Assembly: GCF_015207455.1 (NCBI RefSeq)
Contig: NZ_JADEWV010000024.1
Coordinates: forward strand, 1 to 47,953
Source: Microcoleus sp. LEGE 07076
GTDB lineage: Bacteria; Cyanobacteriota; Cyanobacteriia; Cyanobacteriales; Microcoleaceae
Reading direction: 5' to 3'
Length of the DNA: 47,953 nt
Of the stretch, positions 1 to 8,058 are shown piece by piece; the first letter of the stretch is position 1; each line of letters opens with the position of its first letter. Position numbers and translations under genes: made by a program. The notes beneath the pieces were generated by a model. It was not told where the DNA came from. It saw only the letters and a program-made list of their open reading frames with translations, and made no database searches.

Positions 1-73
1 AAGATATAGAGAAGGTTGTCGATCGGCAATTTCGACTAAAACTCAAATTTTCATTGGTAAAATGAGGTGACTT

Positions 74-937
74 ATGACTGCTGTAATTCAAAAACCGATA
101 TCGCAGCTAAAAATTACCTGGCCGCTGCTTCCCGATGATTTTATTCTACCAGATGACCCCGTGGAAAATATAGAACATCCTTTAATTGCTAGTGCTTTGC
201 GCCAGTCTGTAGTGGATTCCCCGGAACTAACGCAAGATGCCCTGATAGTTTCTAATTTTGCTTTGTGTGCTGCTGTGGACGATCGCACTATTTGCAAAGC
301 CCCAGACTGGATGTACGTGCAACCAGTACAACCTTGGCCTCACAGCTATCCCCGCCGCAGTTACACCCCTCATACCGAAGGAACAGTGCCTTTTGTAGTG
401 ATGGAATTTCTCTCAGCTACTTACGGCGATGAATACTCCGTAGAACACACAGAAGAAATCGGCAAGTGGTTCTTTTACGAACAAGTAATCAAAGTTCCTC
501 GCTATGTCATTTTTCGGCCGCATACGGGCAGACTAGAAGTTTATGCGCTGGAATCGGAGCGATACAACAATCAAGATCCTGATGAAAATGGGCGTTATTT
601 GATACCTGGAATGGATCTGTTTTTGGGAGTTTGGGTGGGAACTCGGGAAGGTAGAACAGGAAATTGGCTGCGCTGGTGGAATGCAGACGGAGAGTTGCTT
701 TTGTGGCCGGAAGAACGGGCGGAAGTAGAACGTCAGCGGGCAGAAGCTGAAAGTCAGCGGGCAGAAGCCCAAAGCCAGCGGGCAGAAGCCGAAAGCCAGC
801 GGGCAGAAGCCCAAAGCCAGCGGGCAAATCGCGAACAGCAAGATAAAGAGTCCGCCCAAACGCTGCTGGAACAGGAAAGACAGCGCAATCAAGAACTTTT
901 GGCGCGATTGGCAGCCCTCGGTATCGATCCAGAATAA
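74..937 (+). CDS. Uma2-family (DUF820) PD-(D/E)XK endonuclease with coiled-coil tail
   Basis: This 287-residue protein has the core of the Uma2/DUF820 family, a very expanded cyanobacterial group with a restriction-endonuclease fold whose role is poorly known. Visible core elements are APDWMYV (Asp at about 78), FVVMEFLS (Glu at about 111) and GKWFFYEQ, followed by a strand ending IFRPHTGRLEVY. The last 55 or so residues are a charged coiled coil built on a seven-residue unit SQRAEAE/SQRAEAQ, encoded by a 21-bp tandem repeat near 725-835. The ATG is preceded by a good ribosome site (GAGGTGA, 64-70). A paralogue of the same layout lies at 33355-34161. Nuclease activity is inferred from the fold only. 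Confidence 0.85.
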   Translation: MTAVIQKPISQLKITWPLLPDDFILPDDPVENIEHPLIASALRQSVVDSPELTQDALIVSNFALCAAVDDRTICKAPDWMYVQPVQPWPHSYPRRSYTPHTEGTVPFVVMEFLSATYGDEYSVEHTEEIGKWFFYEQVIKVPRYVIFRPHTGRLEVYALESERYNNQDPDENGRYLIPGMDLFLGVWVGTREGRTGNWLRWWNADGELLLWPEERAEVERQRAEAESQRAEAQSQRAEAESQRAEAQSQRANREQQDKESAQTLLEQERQRNQELLARLAALGIDPE

Positions 938-1216
938 GATTAGAAGGAAGAAGGAATAAGGAAGAAGGAAAGCCGAGCGAGATGTACTTTCTTCATCTTC
1001 CTTTATTTAGTCTGCTTTCTAACAATACTCCGGACAGTTTTTAGAACAAAACCACAAGCTTTACAGCGTATAGATCGTAGAAATTACGAATAAAATGCAA
1101 CTGAGGCTCAGACGTGACATTGATTTAATTATCGCTGGCAACCCGAAACCCTAGAGGATACGTCATCCAGCACTAAAAAAAGTGTCCGAACCATTGTTCT
1201 AACTTATCTATTTGTA
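938..1216. other. Intergenic region with purine-rich repeats
   Basis: This gap holds a GGAAGAAGGA-type purine repeat at about 943-970 and a pyrimidine-rich partner at about 987-1003, which could pair into a weak hairpin downstream of the Uma2 gene. No coding frame or RNA gene is evident. No clear ribosome site precedes the larE start. Confidence 0.4.
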
Positions 1217-2059
1217 ATGAAAGTTGAAATTATGTTAGTGAAAAAACTCGAAGAATTAAAAGACATTTTCGCGCTGATGGAACGAGCGCTGATTGCCTAC
1301 TCTGGCGGCATTGACAGCACTTTGGTGGCAAAAATTGCTTTTGACGTGTTGGGCGATCGCGCTTTGGCTGTGACGGCTGTTTCTCCGTCTCTATTACCAG
1401 AAGATTTGGAAGATGCCCGGATTCAAGCCGCAGAAATTGGCATCGCCCACCAGGAAGTAGAAACTCAGGAAATGGCAAATCCCAATTACACTTCTAACCC
1501 GGTTAATCGCTGCTATTTCTGCAAAAGCGAACTGCACGATACTTTGAAACCGCTAGCACTAGAAAAGGGTTATCCTTATGTGGTGGATGGGGTGAATGCT
1601 GACGATTTAAAGGATTACCGTCCCGGGATTGTGGCTGCGAAGGAACGGGGCGCGCGATCGCCTTTAGCAGAAGTTGGCATGACTAAATTTGAAGTGCGGC
1701 AATTGGCAAAAGAATTGGGCTTGCCTTGGTGGGACAAACCGGCTCAACCTTGTTTGAGTTCGCGCTTTCCCTACGGCGAAGAAATCACCGTTGCCAAGTT
1801 GCAAAGAGTGGGGCGCGCTGAACGATATTTGCGGCAGTTGGGACTGAAAAATCTGCGCGTGCGATCGGATGGAGATACGGCGCGAATTGAATTGCCGGCC
1901 CAGGAGATTCAAGAGTTTGTGATAAATACGGATTTGCCTGCATTGGTGGCGGTGTTTCAAGAGTTTGGTTTTGTGTACGCGACTTTGGATTTGGAGGGGT
2001 TTCGCAGCGGCAAATTAAATCAGGTTTTGCAGCCTGAGCTTTTGGCGACGAAAGGTTGA
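1217..2059 (+). CDS. larE: ATP-dependent sulfur transferase LarE
   Basis: LarE adenylates the carboxylates of pyridinium dicarboxylate mononucleotide and inserts sulfur while building the nickel-pincer nucleotide cofactor of lactate racemase-type enzymes. The 280-residue length fits the family. A PP-loop SGGIDS begins at residue 29. The AQPCLSSR motif places the sulfur-donor Cys at about 179, and an additional CYFC pair sits at Cys99/Cys102. LarE proteins with three cysteines are known to carry a [4Fe-4S] cluster and to avoid self-sacrifice, so this one probably belongs to that type. No larB, larC or racemase gene is in the window. ATG at 1217 or 1232 are both possible starts. It meets the next gene tail to tail with no gap. 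Confidence 0.92.
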   Translation: MKVEIMLVKKLEELKDIFALMERALIAYSGGIDSTLVAKIAFDVLGDRALAVTAVSPSLLPEDLEDARIQAAEIGIAHQEVETQEMANPNYTSNPVNRCYFCKSELHDTLKPLALEKGYPYVVDGVNADDLKDYRPGIVAAKERGARSPLAEVGMTKFEVRQLAKELGLPWWDKPAQPCLSSRFPYGEEITVAKLQRVGRAERYLRQLGLKNLRVRSDGDTARIELPAQEIQEFVINTDLPALVAVFQEFGFVYATLDLEGFRSGKLNQVLQPELLATKG

Positions 2060-2518
2060 TTAATTATCTTGAAAAAATGTCACTACAACAGTGTCTTCGT
2101 CGCGATCGCATTTAACTTGAAAACGGCGCTGAAGGTAAAGCGATTTTAGGCGACTTTCCCACATCTGAGCTAATGCTTGTCCCAAATACAATAAATTGTC
2201 ACTGCTAGCGTTTTGGGCACCGGGGAGAATGTCATCAATGTGCTGGTGGTTGATCACCTGCTCAATTGCAGCGACATCATTCCCCAGTTCGATTTTCCAC
2301 TGTTCGTATATTTGATTGTCAAAGGCTTCGGACAAAAAGATGCCGCCTTCATGTTCGACAAAATCTGGCCAGAATAGTTTTGTGAAAGCTATGGCAATTT
2401 CAATATTAGCAGATCCCAAAAGATAATCCCAGAGTGAAAAATCATCGCCGTTGGCTTTTTTCCACTGCTGGAAATCGCTTATTTTATCTGCATTCAAGGA
2501 TATTTGTTTGATGAACAT
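2060..2518 (-). CDS. Conserved hypothetical protein (152 aa)
   Basis: I do not recognise this family. The protein is acidic and soluble, with no signal peptide or membrane segment. It is rich in Asp, Gln and aromatic residues, with a C-terminal strand-like segment ending VVVTFFQDN. Codon use looks like that of its neighbours, and the reading frame fills the space up to the larE stop codon exactly, so it is probably a real gene. It is convergent with larE. The start ATG at 2518 is immediately upstream of a MITE-like element (2530-2659), which must therefore lie in or near its promoter. Confidence 0.7.
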   Translation of the reverse strand: MFIKQISLNADKISDFQQWKKANGDDFSLWDYLLGSANIEIAIAFTKLFWPDFVEHEGGIFLSEAFDNQIYEQWKIELGNDVAAIEQVINHQHIDDILPGAQNASSDNLLYLGQALAQMWESRLKSLYLQRRFQVKCDRDEDTVVVTFFQDN

Positions 2519-2529
2519 AATTTCTAGGG

Positions 2530-2659
2530 TATAGCAATCCTAAATCATTTGCATAATTATTGTAGGGGCAATCCCCTCGTAAAGAACCCGATAGATAGGG
2601 GGGGTAGGCACGGGGGCACTACCCCTACAAATTTATCTGAATCATTTAGGATTGCTATA
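2530..2659. repeat. MITE-like element with 16-bp perfect terminal inverted repeats
   Basis: The left end TATAGCAATCCTAAAT (2530-2545) is repeated exactly as its reverse complement at 2644-2659. Inside it is a second inverted pair, TGTAGGGGCA near 2561 and CTACCCCTACA near 2619-2629. The core with TAGGCAC and CACTACCCCTACAA recurs at 5985-6016. There is no coding capacity. This structure fits a non-autonomous, foldback-type element; I see no obvious target-site duplication. Confidence 0.7.
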
Positions 2660-2780
2660 TTTCATCCAATCTAGCTTGCCTAACTGTTTTCTCAGCTTTC
2701 ACGAAAATGTCTCCGGCTGGGTTTTGGTTATGTTTGTATTCAACGGCGTGAGGTGTCGGCACATTTGCAGGAGCCTTTCC

Positions 2781-2824
2781 TTTGACATACTCACCGTACA
2801 TCAAAGGTGGGTGAGTATGTCAAA
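2781..2824. repeat. Palindrome resembling an IS200/IS605 end hairpin
   Basis: TGACATACTCACC (2783-2795) pairs perfectly with GGTGAGTATGTCA (2810-2822) across a 14-base loop. Sequences of the form TTTGACATACTC...GAGTATGTCAAA are familiar from the ends of tnpB-carrying IS200/IS605-group elements in cyanobacteria. No tnpA or tnpB remnant is visible nearby, so this may be a solo end, or simply a hairpin in the leader of the SGNH hydrolase gene. The rest of the 2660-2913 gap shows nothing I can name. Confidence 0.5.
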
Positions 2825-2913
2825 AATCGCAATTTCGCTAAATTTGCAGAAATCCTGACTGCTGGTTAAAGCAATAGCATAAACTGAAGTAACAGGAAGC
2901 TAAAGCAAGTTTT

Positions 2914-3654
2914 ATGAAAGTTAAATTTAGGTTGATTTCCGTCCTCTTAGCGTTGTCGCTATCCGCGTACATCCCATTTCGGGTGTTAGCTAACCCGCAA
3001 GTTTCGGGTGATACTGTTAGCTCTGCACTGTGGTGGCAAGTTTCGGTTTACAATCAGGTACAACAAATTAAAGAGCACCAATATGAAGGTTGCGTGTGGG
3101 GCGATTCTATTTCTTCGGCCCTGGGCGATTCTTTGGGAGAAAAAAACTTTAATTTTGCGATCGGCGGCATGAGTTCTGTTTCGCTGCTAGAACAGCTAAA
3201 ACTTGTAGTACCCCAGGGGTTTACCTGCAAAAAATCGATTTTGGCGATCGGCACAAATGATGCTATGTACGGCATTAGCGACGAGCAGTTTGTCAGCAAT
3301 TTAAAACAGGCGATCGCAATTATGCGATCGCTCGAAACAAAACAGATTATTCTGATTCCTGCTTTTTACTCAACTCTTGCCGCTAGCTACAATCCTAAAT
3401 TTGCAGGCACAATTGCTAGAGTTGACGAAATCAATGTTCTCATCGATCGAGTAGCCTCCGACGAAAATATTCCTGTGGAATCTCGCGGCATCCAAGCATT
3501 GTTTAAGGACAAAGCTCTGAATGCAGATTTAACAATTGATGGCGTTCACCTCAATGCTAAAGGTTTAGATATATACAGAAAAGTTCTGTTAGATATTTTA
3601 AATTCTCCCTTAACAGCGCGCAGTAACATACCCCCTTTACGATCCGGAGGTTGA
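2914..3654 (+). CDS. Secreted SGNH/GDSL-family hydrolase
   Basis: The 246-residue protein has a signal peptide (hydrophobic stretch at about 7-26, ending RVLA), so it should act in the periplasm or outside the cell. SGNH blocks are present in order: GDSIS (block I, catalytic Ser), AIGGMSS (block II Gly), AIGTND (block III Asn), and DGVHLN (block V Asp and His). Family members are esterases or acyl/acetyl hydrolases of lipids and polysaccharides. The substrate cannot be told from sequence. The convergent neighbour is a polysaccharide export protein, which hints at a role on surface glycans, but that is inference. Confidence 0.85.
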   Translation: MKVKFRLISVLLALSLSAYIPFRVLANPQVSGDTVSSALWWQVSVYNQVQQIKEHQYEGCVWGDSISSALGDSLGEKNFNFAIGGMSSVSLLEQLKLVVPQGFTCKKSILAIGTNDAMYGISDEQFVSNLKQAIAIMRSLETKQIILIPAFYSTLAASYNPKFAGTIARVDEINVLIDRVASDENIPVESRGIQALFKDKALNADLTIDGVHLNAKGLDIYRKVLLDILNSPLTARSNIPPLRSGG

Positions 3655-3846
3655 AATCAGGTTTGCACAAACGATGTCGGCCGGAGGCTGACTGGTTGAG
3701 CGAGAGGAGTCCAAACCCGGATTTGGTATTATATCTATTTAGCCGAACCCGATATTACAGGTCTCGAACTGCAAAGAAACTCGGCTGGGATTGCGTACTG
3801 CACCTACATGGAATAAGCTGTAACGGTTATTTTACAGGACTAAATA

Positions 3847-5691
3847 TCAAGGAGTCATTGGCTGAATTTGCTGCGGCTGCATTTGCTGCTGATTTTGGAG
3901 CTGAAGTTGCTGCTGCTGGATTTCTAGTTGCCGATTCTCAAGATTTATCTGCCGCTGTCTGTCTTCGAGTTGCAAGCGTCTGTCTTCGAGTTGCAGTCTT
4001 CTGTCTTCTGCTTGCTGTAGTCTATCTTCACGTTGTATCTCTCTTTCTAGCTGTCTGTCTTCACGTTGCTCTTGTCTGTCTTGACGTTGTTCGCGAATCT
4101 GTCTGAGTTGATTTTTCCGCTCGAAATCTCCTCCCAAAAACAAGTTTTGAAAAGCGTTGATAGTTGCTTGAAACCCAGTAAAAACTCCGCTAACAGCGCT
4201 GATACCACTTGCAACTCCGACGACGGGCTGCAAGAAACTATTGATATTATCTGCTACCCTGGTATAGCCCGCTCGCGCTACGAGAATCACATCATTGTTG
4301 CGGAGAACTGGGTTATTGTCAGGATTCAACCCTTGAGCAAAATCCACATCGATAGTGCGGCGAGTAACAGTACCGTTCGGGTTCAAACGCAGCAGTTCTA
4401 CCTTGTCTTTTTTCGCCCGCAATTGATTGAAACTGCCTGCGGTGAGCAAAGCTTGGTGCAGGGATGTACTGGGTTTAACCAGTAAAGCTCCTGGCCTGAT
4501 TACTTCCCCCACAACATTGATGCTAATCGCATTTGGAGAGAAACTGGTACTTCCGATTTGAGCAACTTCAGTCAAGTCTACAGTAGATGCTGTCGGGATG
4601 ATCACGCTATCTCCTTCTTGCAGCAAAATATCTTGAGTAGAGTCGCCTTTTTGCAACAAATCCCACAGATTTACCATGATAGTTTGTTCGTTGCCGCCTC
4701 TGACTTGGCGGCGGATTTGCACGCGGCGAATATCAGCTTCTGTAGTGATACCGCCGGCAATTTTGAGCGCTCTAGTGATTGTTGGCAAGCCCACAACGGC
4801 TCCTTGCTGCTGGTCGATAGCTACAAAACTCAAATCTGTTTGTTGGTTGGTCGATCGCACATCCGAAGCAAATACAGTATAAGGCCCCGGCCGGTTCACT
4901 TCTCCCACAATTACCACACCAATTGGTTTAGTAATATCAGCGGAAAAATTAGCACTTGCTCTTTGACGGACTTCTTGAGTATTCAGCGCACTTGCTGTCG
5001 GTACAAAAATTGTATCGCCATCTCGGATTGTGACATCTTGGCGCAAATTTCCCGTGTCTAAAAAATCCTGCAAATTCACTGTAGTAACTTGTTCTGGCCC
5101 ACCTCTGCGGGGACGGCGAATTTGGACGTTTCGCATATCTCCTGCTGATGTCACCCCTTTTGCAAGTTGCAGCATTTCCATCAAAGTCGGAAATTTTAGT
5201 CCTCCTCCGGAGCCTTCTCTGACAGGATTAATTTTATAGGAACCGGGGCGAGTAACTTCACCTGCAATACCTATATTTAGGGGGCGAGCGAGCATCAGAG
5301 TCACGGTGACAACGGGAACATTGATGAAGGGTTCGTAGCGCTTGGTAATGACGTTAGCGGCTTGTTGCAGCGTCAATCCTTGAATTGAGACGCTGCCAAT
5401 GATTGGCAAATTGAGCGTCCCGTCAACTAACACTTGATATTCTTTGCTGAATTCTGGAACGCCGAAGATATCTAAAGCAATGCGATCGCCCGAACCTAAA
5501 GAATAAGCTGCTTCTTGTATCAGCGAACCAACCGAATTGCCTCTAGGCAAACTAGAACCCGGAGGAGGAGGCGGCGGTACGGGTGCACGATTTCTGACGG
5601 CAGGCAACTGAGCTGTACAGGGCAGCGAACTGCCCAGCACCAGGAGTGCTGAAAAACTCAGATTTGTAGCGGTTTTAACGGTATGTTTCAT
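3847..5691 (-). CDS. Polysaccharide biosynthesis/export protein (Wza-like, SLBB domains)
   Basis: Outer-membrane polysaccharide secretin of the Wza/KpsD group, expected to export capsule or slime. ATG at 5691 is chosen over an upstream in-frame start because AGGAAAC lies just before it and a signal peptide follows at once (hydrophobic to residue 24, Cys at 25, then TAQ). A proline-rich stretch precedes the Poly_export domain (about 50-130). Three SLBB units open with AGEVTRPG, VGEVNRPG and VGEVIRPG. The last 90 or so residues form an unusual Arg/Gln/Glu coiled coil with repeated EDRRLQL and then a poly-Gln-like end. No glycosyltransferase or Wzc gene is adjacent. Confidence 0.9.
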   Translation of the reverse strand: MKHTVKTATNLSFSALLVLGSSLPCTAQLPAVRNRAPVPPPPPPGSSLPRGNSVGSLIQEAAYSLGSGDRIALDIFGVPEFSKEYQVLVDGTLNLPIIGSVSIQGLTLQQAANVITKRYEPFINVPVVTVTLMLARPLNIGIAGEVTRPGSYKINPVREGSGGGLKFPTLMEMLQLAKGVTSAGDMRNVQIRRPRRGGPEQVTTVNLQDFLDTGNLRQDVTIRDGDTIFVPTASALNTQEVRQRASANFSADITKPIGVVIVGEVNRPGPYTVFASDVRSTNQQTDLSFVAIDQQQGAVVGLPTITRALKIAGGITTEADIRRVQIRRQVRGGNEQTIMVNLWDLLQKGDSTQDILLQEGDSVIIPTASTVDLTEVAQIGSTSFSPNAISINVVGEVIRPGALLVKPSTSLHQALLTAGSFNQLRAKKDKVELLRLNPNGTVTRRTIDVDFAQGLNPDNNPVLRNNDVILVARAGYTRVADNINSFLQPVVGVASGISAVSGVFTGFQATINAFQNLFLGGDFERKNQLRQIREQRQDRQEQREDRQLEREIQREDRLQQAEDRRLQLEDRRLQLEDRQRQINLENRQLEIQQQQLQLQNQQQMQPQQIQPMTP

Positions 5692-6146
5692 CTTTGTTTC
5701 CTGGTTGAAGCCTGCCAATGAATGAGAGCAAGTTAGCTAGTTGATTTTAGGTTATTTTCCCTGTTGTCTAGTGTAGCCTCGCTTGGTTACAAAATCCACA
5801 GGTGGAATCATAAAATTGTGAGGCAATCGAGCTTGTCTTTTGTAAAGAAAGTGTAAAGCAAGCAAGCTGTTGTTAGAATTAGGAGCTTGTTTGACCAAAA
5901 TTATTTATACACAACTCAGGATACAAATCAACCCGCCCCAGAAAAGGGAGAGAAAGAAATCGCCTTGATTGGATCGTCCGTGGAGGGGGTAGGCACTCTT
6001 GGCACTACCCCTACAAAACCCGGTTTCTTTGAAAATAGTGGCTGCTTTCTCGATACATTGATGAAGAAACCGGGTTTTTGAACTGCGACGCGCAAGTCCT
6101 GTTGATGTAAAATATTAAATAATTCTCTCTGCGGGACAAAGAACAA
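5692..6146. other. Divergent intergenic region with two small repeats
   Basis: This 455-bp gap separates the export gene from a methyltransferase gene. The first half is AT-rich and presumably holds the export-gene promoter. The second half carries a copy of the GGGGGTAGGCAC...CACTACCCCTACAA core also seen at 2598-2630, directly followed by an inverted pair of AAACCCGGTTTCTT. A 64-codon TTG frame across it (5887-6081) is made largely of repeat sequence and is not credible as a gene. Confidence 0.5.
6015..6078. repeat. Inverted repeat AAAACCCGGTTTCTT, copy 1
   Basis: AAAACCCGGTTTCTT at 6015-6029 is matched perfectly by its reverse complement at 6064-6078 with a 34-base loop. A second copy in the opposite arm order occurs at 36789-36853. 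It is a dispersed palindromic repeat, possibly acting as an RNA hairpin ahead of the methyltransferase gene. Confidence 0.7.
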
Positions 6147-6830
6147 GTGTCACTAAAATTAGATAAAGTAATTCCCTGGGGACGCTGCTTGGATGAATAC
6201 ATAGGAATGTTTAGCCTGACATCAACGGATCTGAAGCTAGCAATTCTTGATTGTGCGGGCGGCCCGGCGAGCTTCAATGCCGAAATGACTCGCCAAGGTA
6301 GAAAGGTAATTTCTTGCGATCCAGTGTATCAGTTTACGGCGGTGGAAATTGGCGATCGCATCCAAGAAACATATCAAACTGTGATTGACGCTGTTAAGGC
6401 AAATGTAGACGGCTATTTGTGGAACAGTTTTGAATCGCCGTACCAGCTAGGTGAAGTGCGAATGAAGGCGATGCAGGAATTTTTAGCAGATTTTCCCTCT
6501 GGTTTGGAGCAAGGCCGCTACATAAATGCTGAATTGCCGATTTTGCCTTTCAATGACGGTCAGTTTGATTTAGCTTTGTGCAGCCATTTCTTATTTGCTT
6601 ATTCTCACCTGCTTTCGGAAGAATTTCATCTAGAAGCAATTATGGAAATGTGTCGGGTTGCTAAGGAAGTGCGGGTGTTTCCGCTGTTGCAAAGTTTTAG
6701 CGGAGAGGAATCTGAGCATTTAAGTCCGATTATTACCGAATTGAAAAATAGAAATTTTCGCGTAGAAATTCAAGAGACTCCTTATGAGTTTCAAAAAGGC
6801 GGAAATAAGATGCTGCGAGTTAGGAGATGA
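6147..6830 (+). CDS. Probable class I SAM-dependent methyltransferase
   Basis: The 227-residue protein shows a Rossmann methyltransferase pattern: LDCAGGPASF (glycine-rich motif I, about 35-44), ISCDP (motif II acidic residue) and LPFNDGQFDLALCSHFLF (motif IV/V region, similar to the UbiE type). The substrate is unknown. The start is GTG at 6147, the first plausible codon after the upstream repeats. The AAACCCGG hairpin lies 70 bp upstream. It appears to be a single-gene unit. Confidence 0.75.
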   Translation: MSLKLDKVIPWGRCLDEYIGMFSLTSTDLKLAILDCAGGPASFNAEMTRQGRKVISCDPVYQFTAVEIGDRIQETYQTVIDAVKANVDGYLWNSFESPYQLGEVRMKAMQEFLADFPSGLEQGRYINAELPILPFNDGQFDLALCSHFLFAYSHLLSEEFHLEAIMEMCRVAKEVRVFPLLQSFSGEESEHLSPIITELKNRNFRVEIQETPYEFQKGGNKMLRVRR

Positions 6831-6982
6831 ATGTAATTCGCGTCTCTACAAATTAAGTTACAGGGCGAATGGAATTCGCGGCTGTACAAACGATGTCCGC
6901 CTCTGCGGACTGGAAGAAGTTACCGGGCGAATGGAATTCGCGATCGCTTATTTCCCAAAAATTAGATAAGCTAAGCATAAAG
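6831..6982. repeat. Short direct repeats and hairpin after the methyltransferase gene
   Basis: The 18-bp sequence GGGCGAATGGAATTCGCG occurs at 6863-6880 and again exactly at 6925-6942. A degenerate third copy (GAATGTAATTCGCG) lies near 6831-6845. Between the exact copies, GTCCGC (6895-6900) pairs with GCGGAC (6905-6910) around a 4-base loop. The arrangement looks like a dispersed intergenic repeat, located between two convergent genes, and may end transcription. Confidence 0.6.
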
Positions 6983-7324
6983 TTATGCCTCTTCTTGGGG
7001 TTCGCCAATGGCACGTTGGAGTGCATTGCGAATGTGGATAATCCTCACCGTTGGTATGGGTCGATCGTCAAGAATAGTGAATAGTATGCGATAGGTGGTT
7101 TTACCACTTCCATATAGAAGCTGGCGAATCTCTTGGCTGAAGAATGCGTTTTCACGGGCTAAAACACAACGACGGGGCATTTCTTGAAGTGAGGAAATCG
7201 CTTTAATCAGACCCTGATACCATGCTTGAGCGCGATCGGGAGTCGTGAATTGGGAAAAATTCAGAAACGCTGCATCAGCTTCAGATTGAGCTGTACTGGA
7301 AAATTCAATGCGATAGACGATCAT
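6983..7324 (-). CDS. RelE/ParE-family toxin
   Basis: This 113-residue basic protein has the ParE-type pattern: an N-terminal IEFSSTAQSEADAAF strand-helix, ARAWYQ-like helix (AQAWYQGL), then RQLLYG, YRILFTI and VRIIHIRNALQ strands. ParE toxins poison gyrase and RelE toxins cleave mRNA at the ribosome; the sequence alone does not decide between them. Its ATG overlaps the antitoxin stop (ATGA-type, 4 bp), which is typical of toxin-antitoxin operons with the antitoxin first. Confidence 0.85.
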   Translation of the reverse strand: MIVYRIEFSSTAQSEADAAFLNFSQFTTPDRAQAWYQGLIKAISSLQEMPRRCVLARENAFFSQEIRQLLYGSGKTTYRILFTILDDRPIPTVRIIHIRNALQRAIGEPQEEA

Positions 7325-7575
7325 GCTTCCAAAGAAAGTCCGTATTTCTGGTTTTGTCGATCGACAAAATCTTCCAGACTAGAAAATTGACCCCGATCGA
7401 AGTCATCAAGTCCGCGTTGAATCCCTTCCAATGCCTCGAAGAAATCGCTTTCATCAAAGCTAAGTCCGAACGCGAGAACAGCTAGGATAACGCTGGTTAT
7501 ATCTTGTCCTGTACTTTCAGCCCGTTGGCGCAGCAGTGCTTCTAGTTTGGGGGGTAAGGTGAGTGTAAGGGTCAT
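7321..7575 (-). CDS. Antitoxin of the ParE/RelE-type pair
   Basis: This is an 84-residue acidic protein. MTLTLTLPPKLEALLRQRA is a strand-helix start seen in ribbon-helix-helix-like antitoxins that bind their own promoter. The acidic C-terminal half (DDFDRGQFSSLEDFV) would wrap the toxin. It is the first gene of the pair and overlaps the toxin by 4 bp. Confidence 0.8.
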   Translation of the reverse strand: MTLTLTLPPKLEALLRQRAESTGQDITSVILAVLAFGLSFDESDFFEALEGIQRGLDDFDRGQFSSLEDFVDRQNQKYGLSLEA

Positions 7576-7643
7576 AAAAGTTATGATGAATGGTTAACTT
7601 TATTTTGTAACTCTATTTTGGCATAGGTAGCCAAAACATCGCT

Positions 7644-7950
7644 TCATAAATTATCTGCCCATGCCTTAACCCGATCGCCCGAAATGCCCATCTTGCTTTT
7701 TTGGTAATCTTCCAAGACGGAGAGACTCATTGCGATGGCTTGTTCTTGGCCCAGAGGTTGAAACTCGTTTGCTGTGTCAATTTCTCCCCACTGATATCCC
7801 TCGCTTTCCTCAGTAATTTCTGCGATTAGGCGTTCCAAGTCGCGCTTGATTAGCGTTGGACAGATTCAGCCATGAAAGTACGATCGCCTTAACGGTATCG
7901 CTGGGCTTGACCTGAATTTAAGCCTGGAGTTGCTTTATAGATTGAGCCAT
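7644..7950 (-). pseudogene. Decayed antitoxin-like gene
   Basis: From an ATG at 7950 the frame reads MAQSIKQLQA, then a TAA (7918-7920), then IQVKPSDTVKAIVLSWLNLS in the same frame. Near 7835-7845 sense continues only in another frame, as ERLIAEITEESEGYQWGEID to the stop at 7644. Joined, the pieces give one coherent protein of roughly 100 residues. So one nonsense codon and one frameshift have broken it. It lies directly upstream of the ParE-type pair, so it may be the remnant of a second small antitoxin-like gene. The family is not recognised with certainty. Confidence 0.6.
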
Positions 7951-8058
7951 TGGATAATAGAGAATGACTGATTTAATTTTAGCGCAATGTTAAATACTTG
8001 CGGCGCTCGTAACCCATAGTTGCGGTAAAATTGGTTAAAGACTTTAAGAATTGTCAAA

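Noticed and set aside
2652..2858. 68-codon plus-strand frame
   Set aside because: It begins inside the MITE end and runs through a palindrome; composition is not protein-like.
3651..4106. Plus-strand 151-codon frame
   Set aside because: It overlaps the 3' end of the exporter gene on the other strand and its AVCLRVASVCLRVA-type repeats mirror the coiled-coil codons.
5887..6081. 64-codon TTG frame upstream of the methyltransferase
   Set aside because: Its second half is made of dispersed repeat sequence and there is no good start signal.
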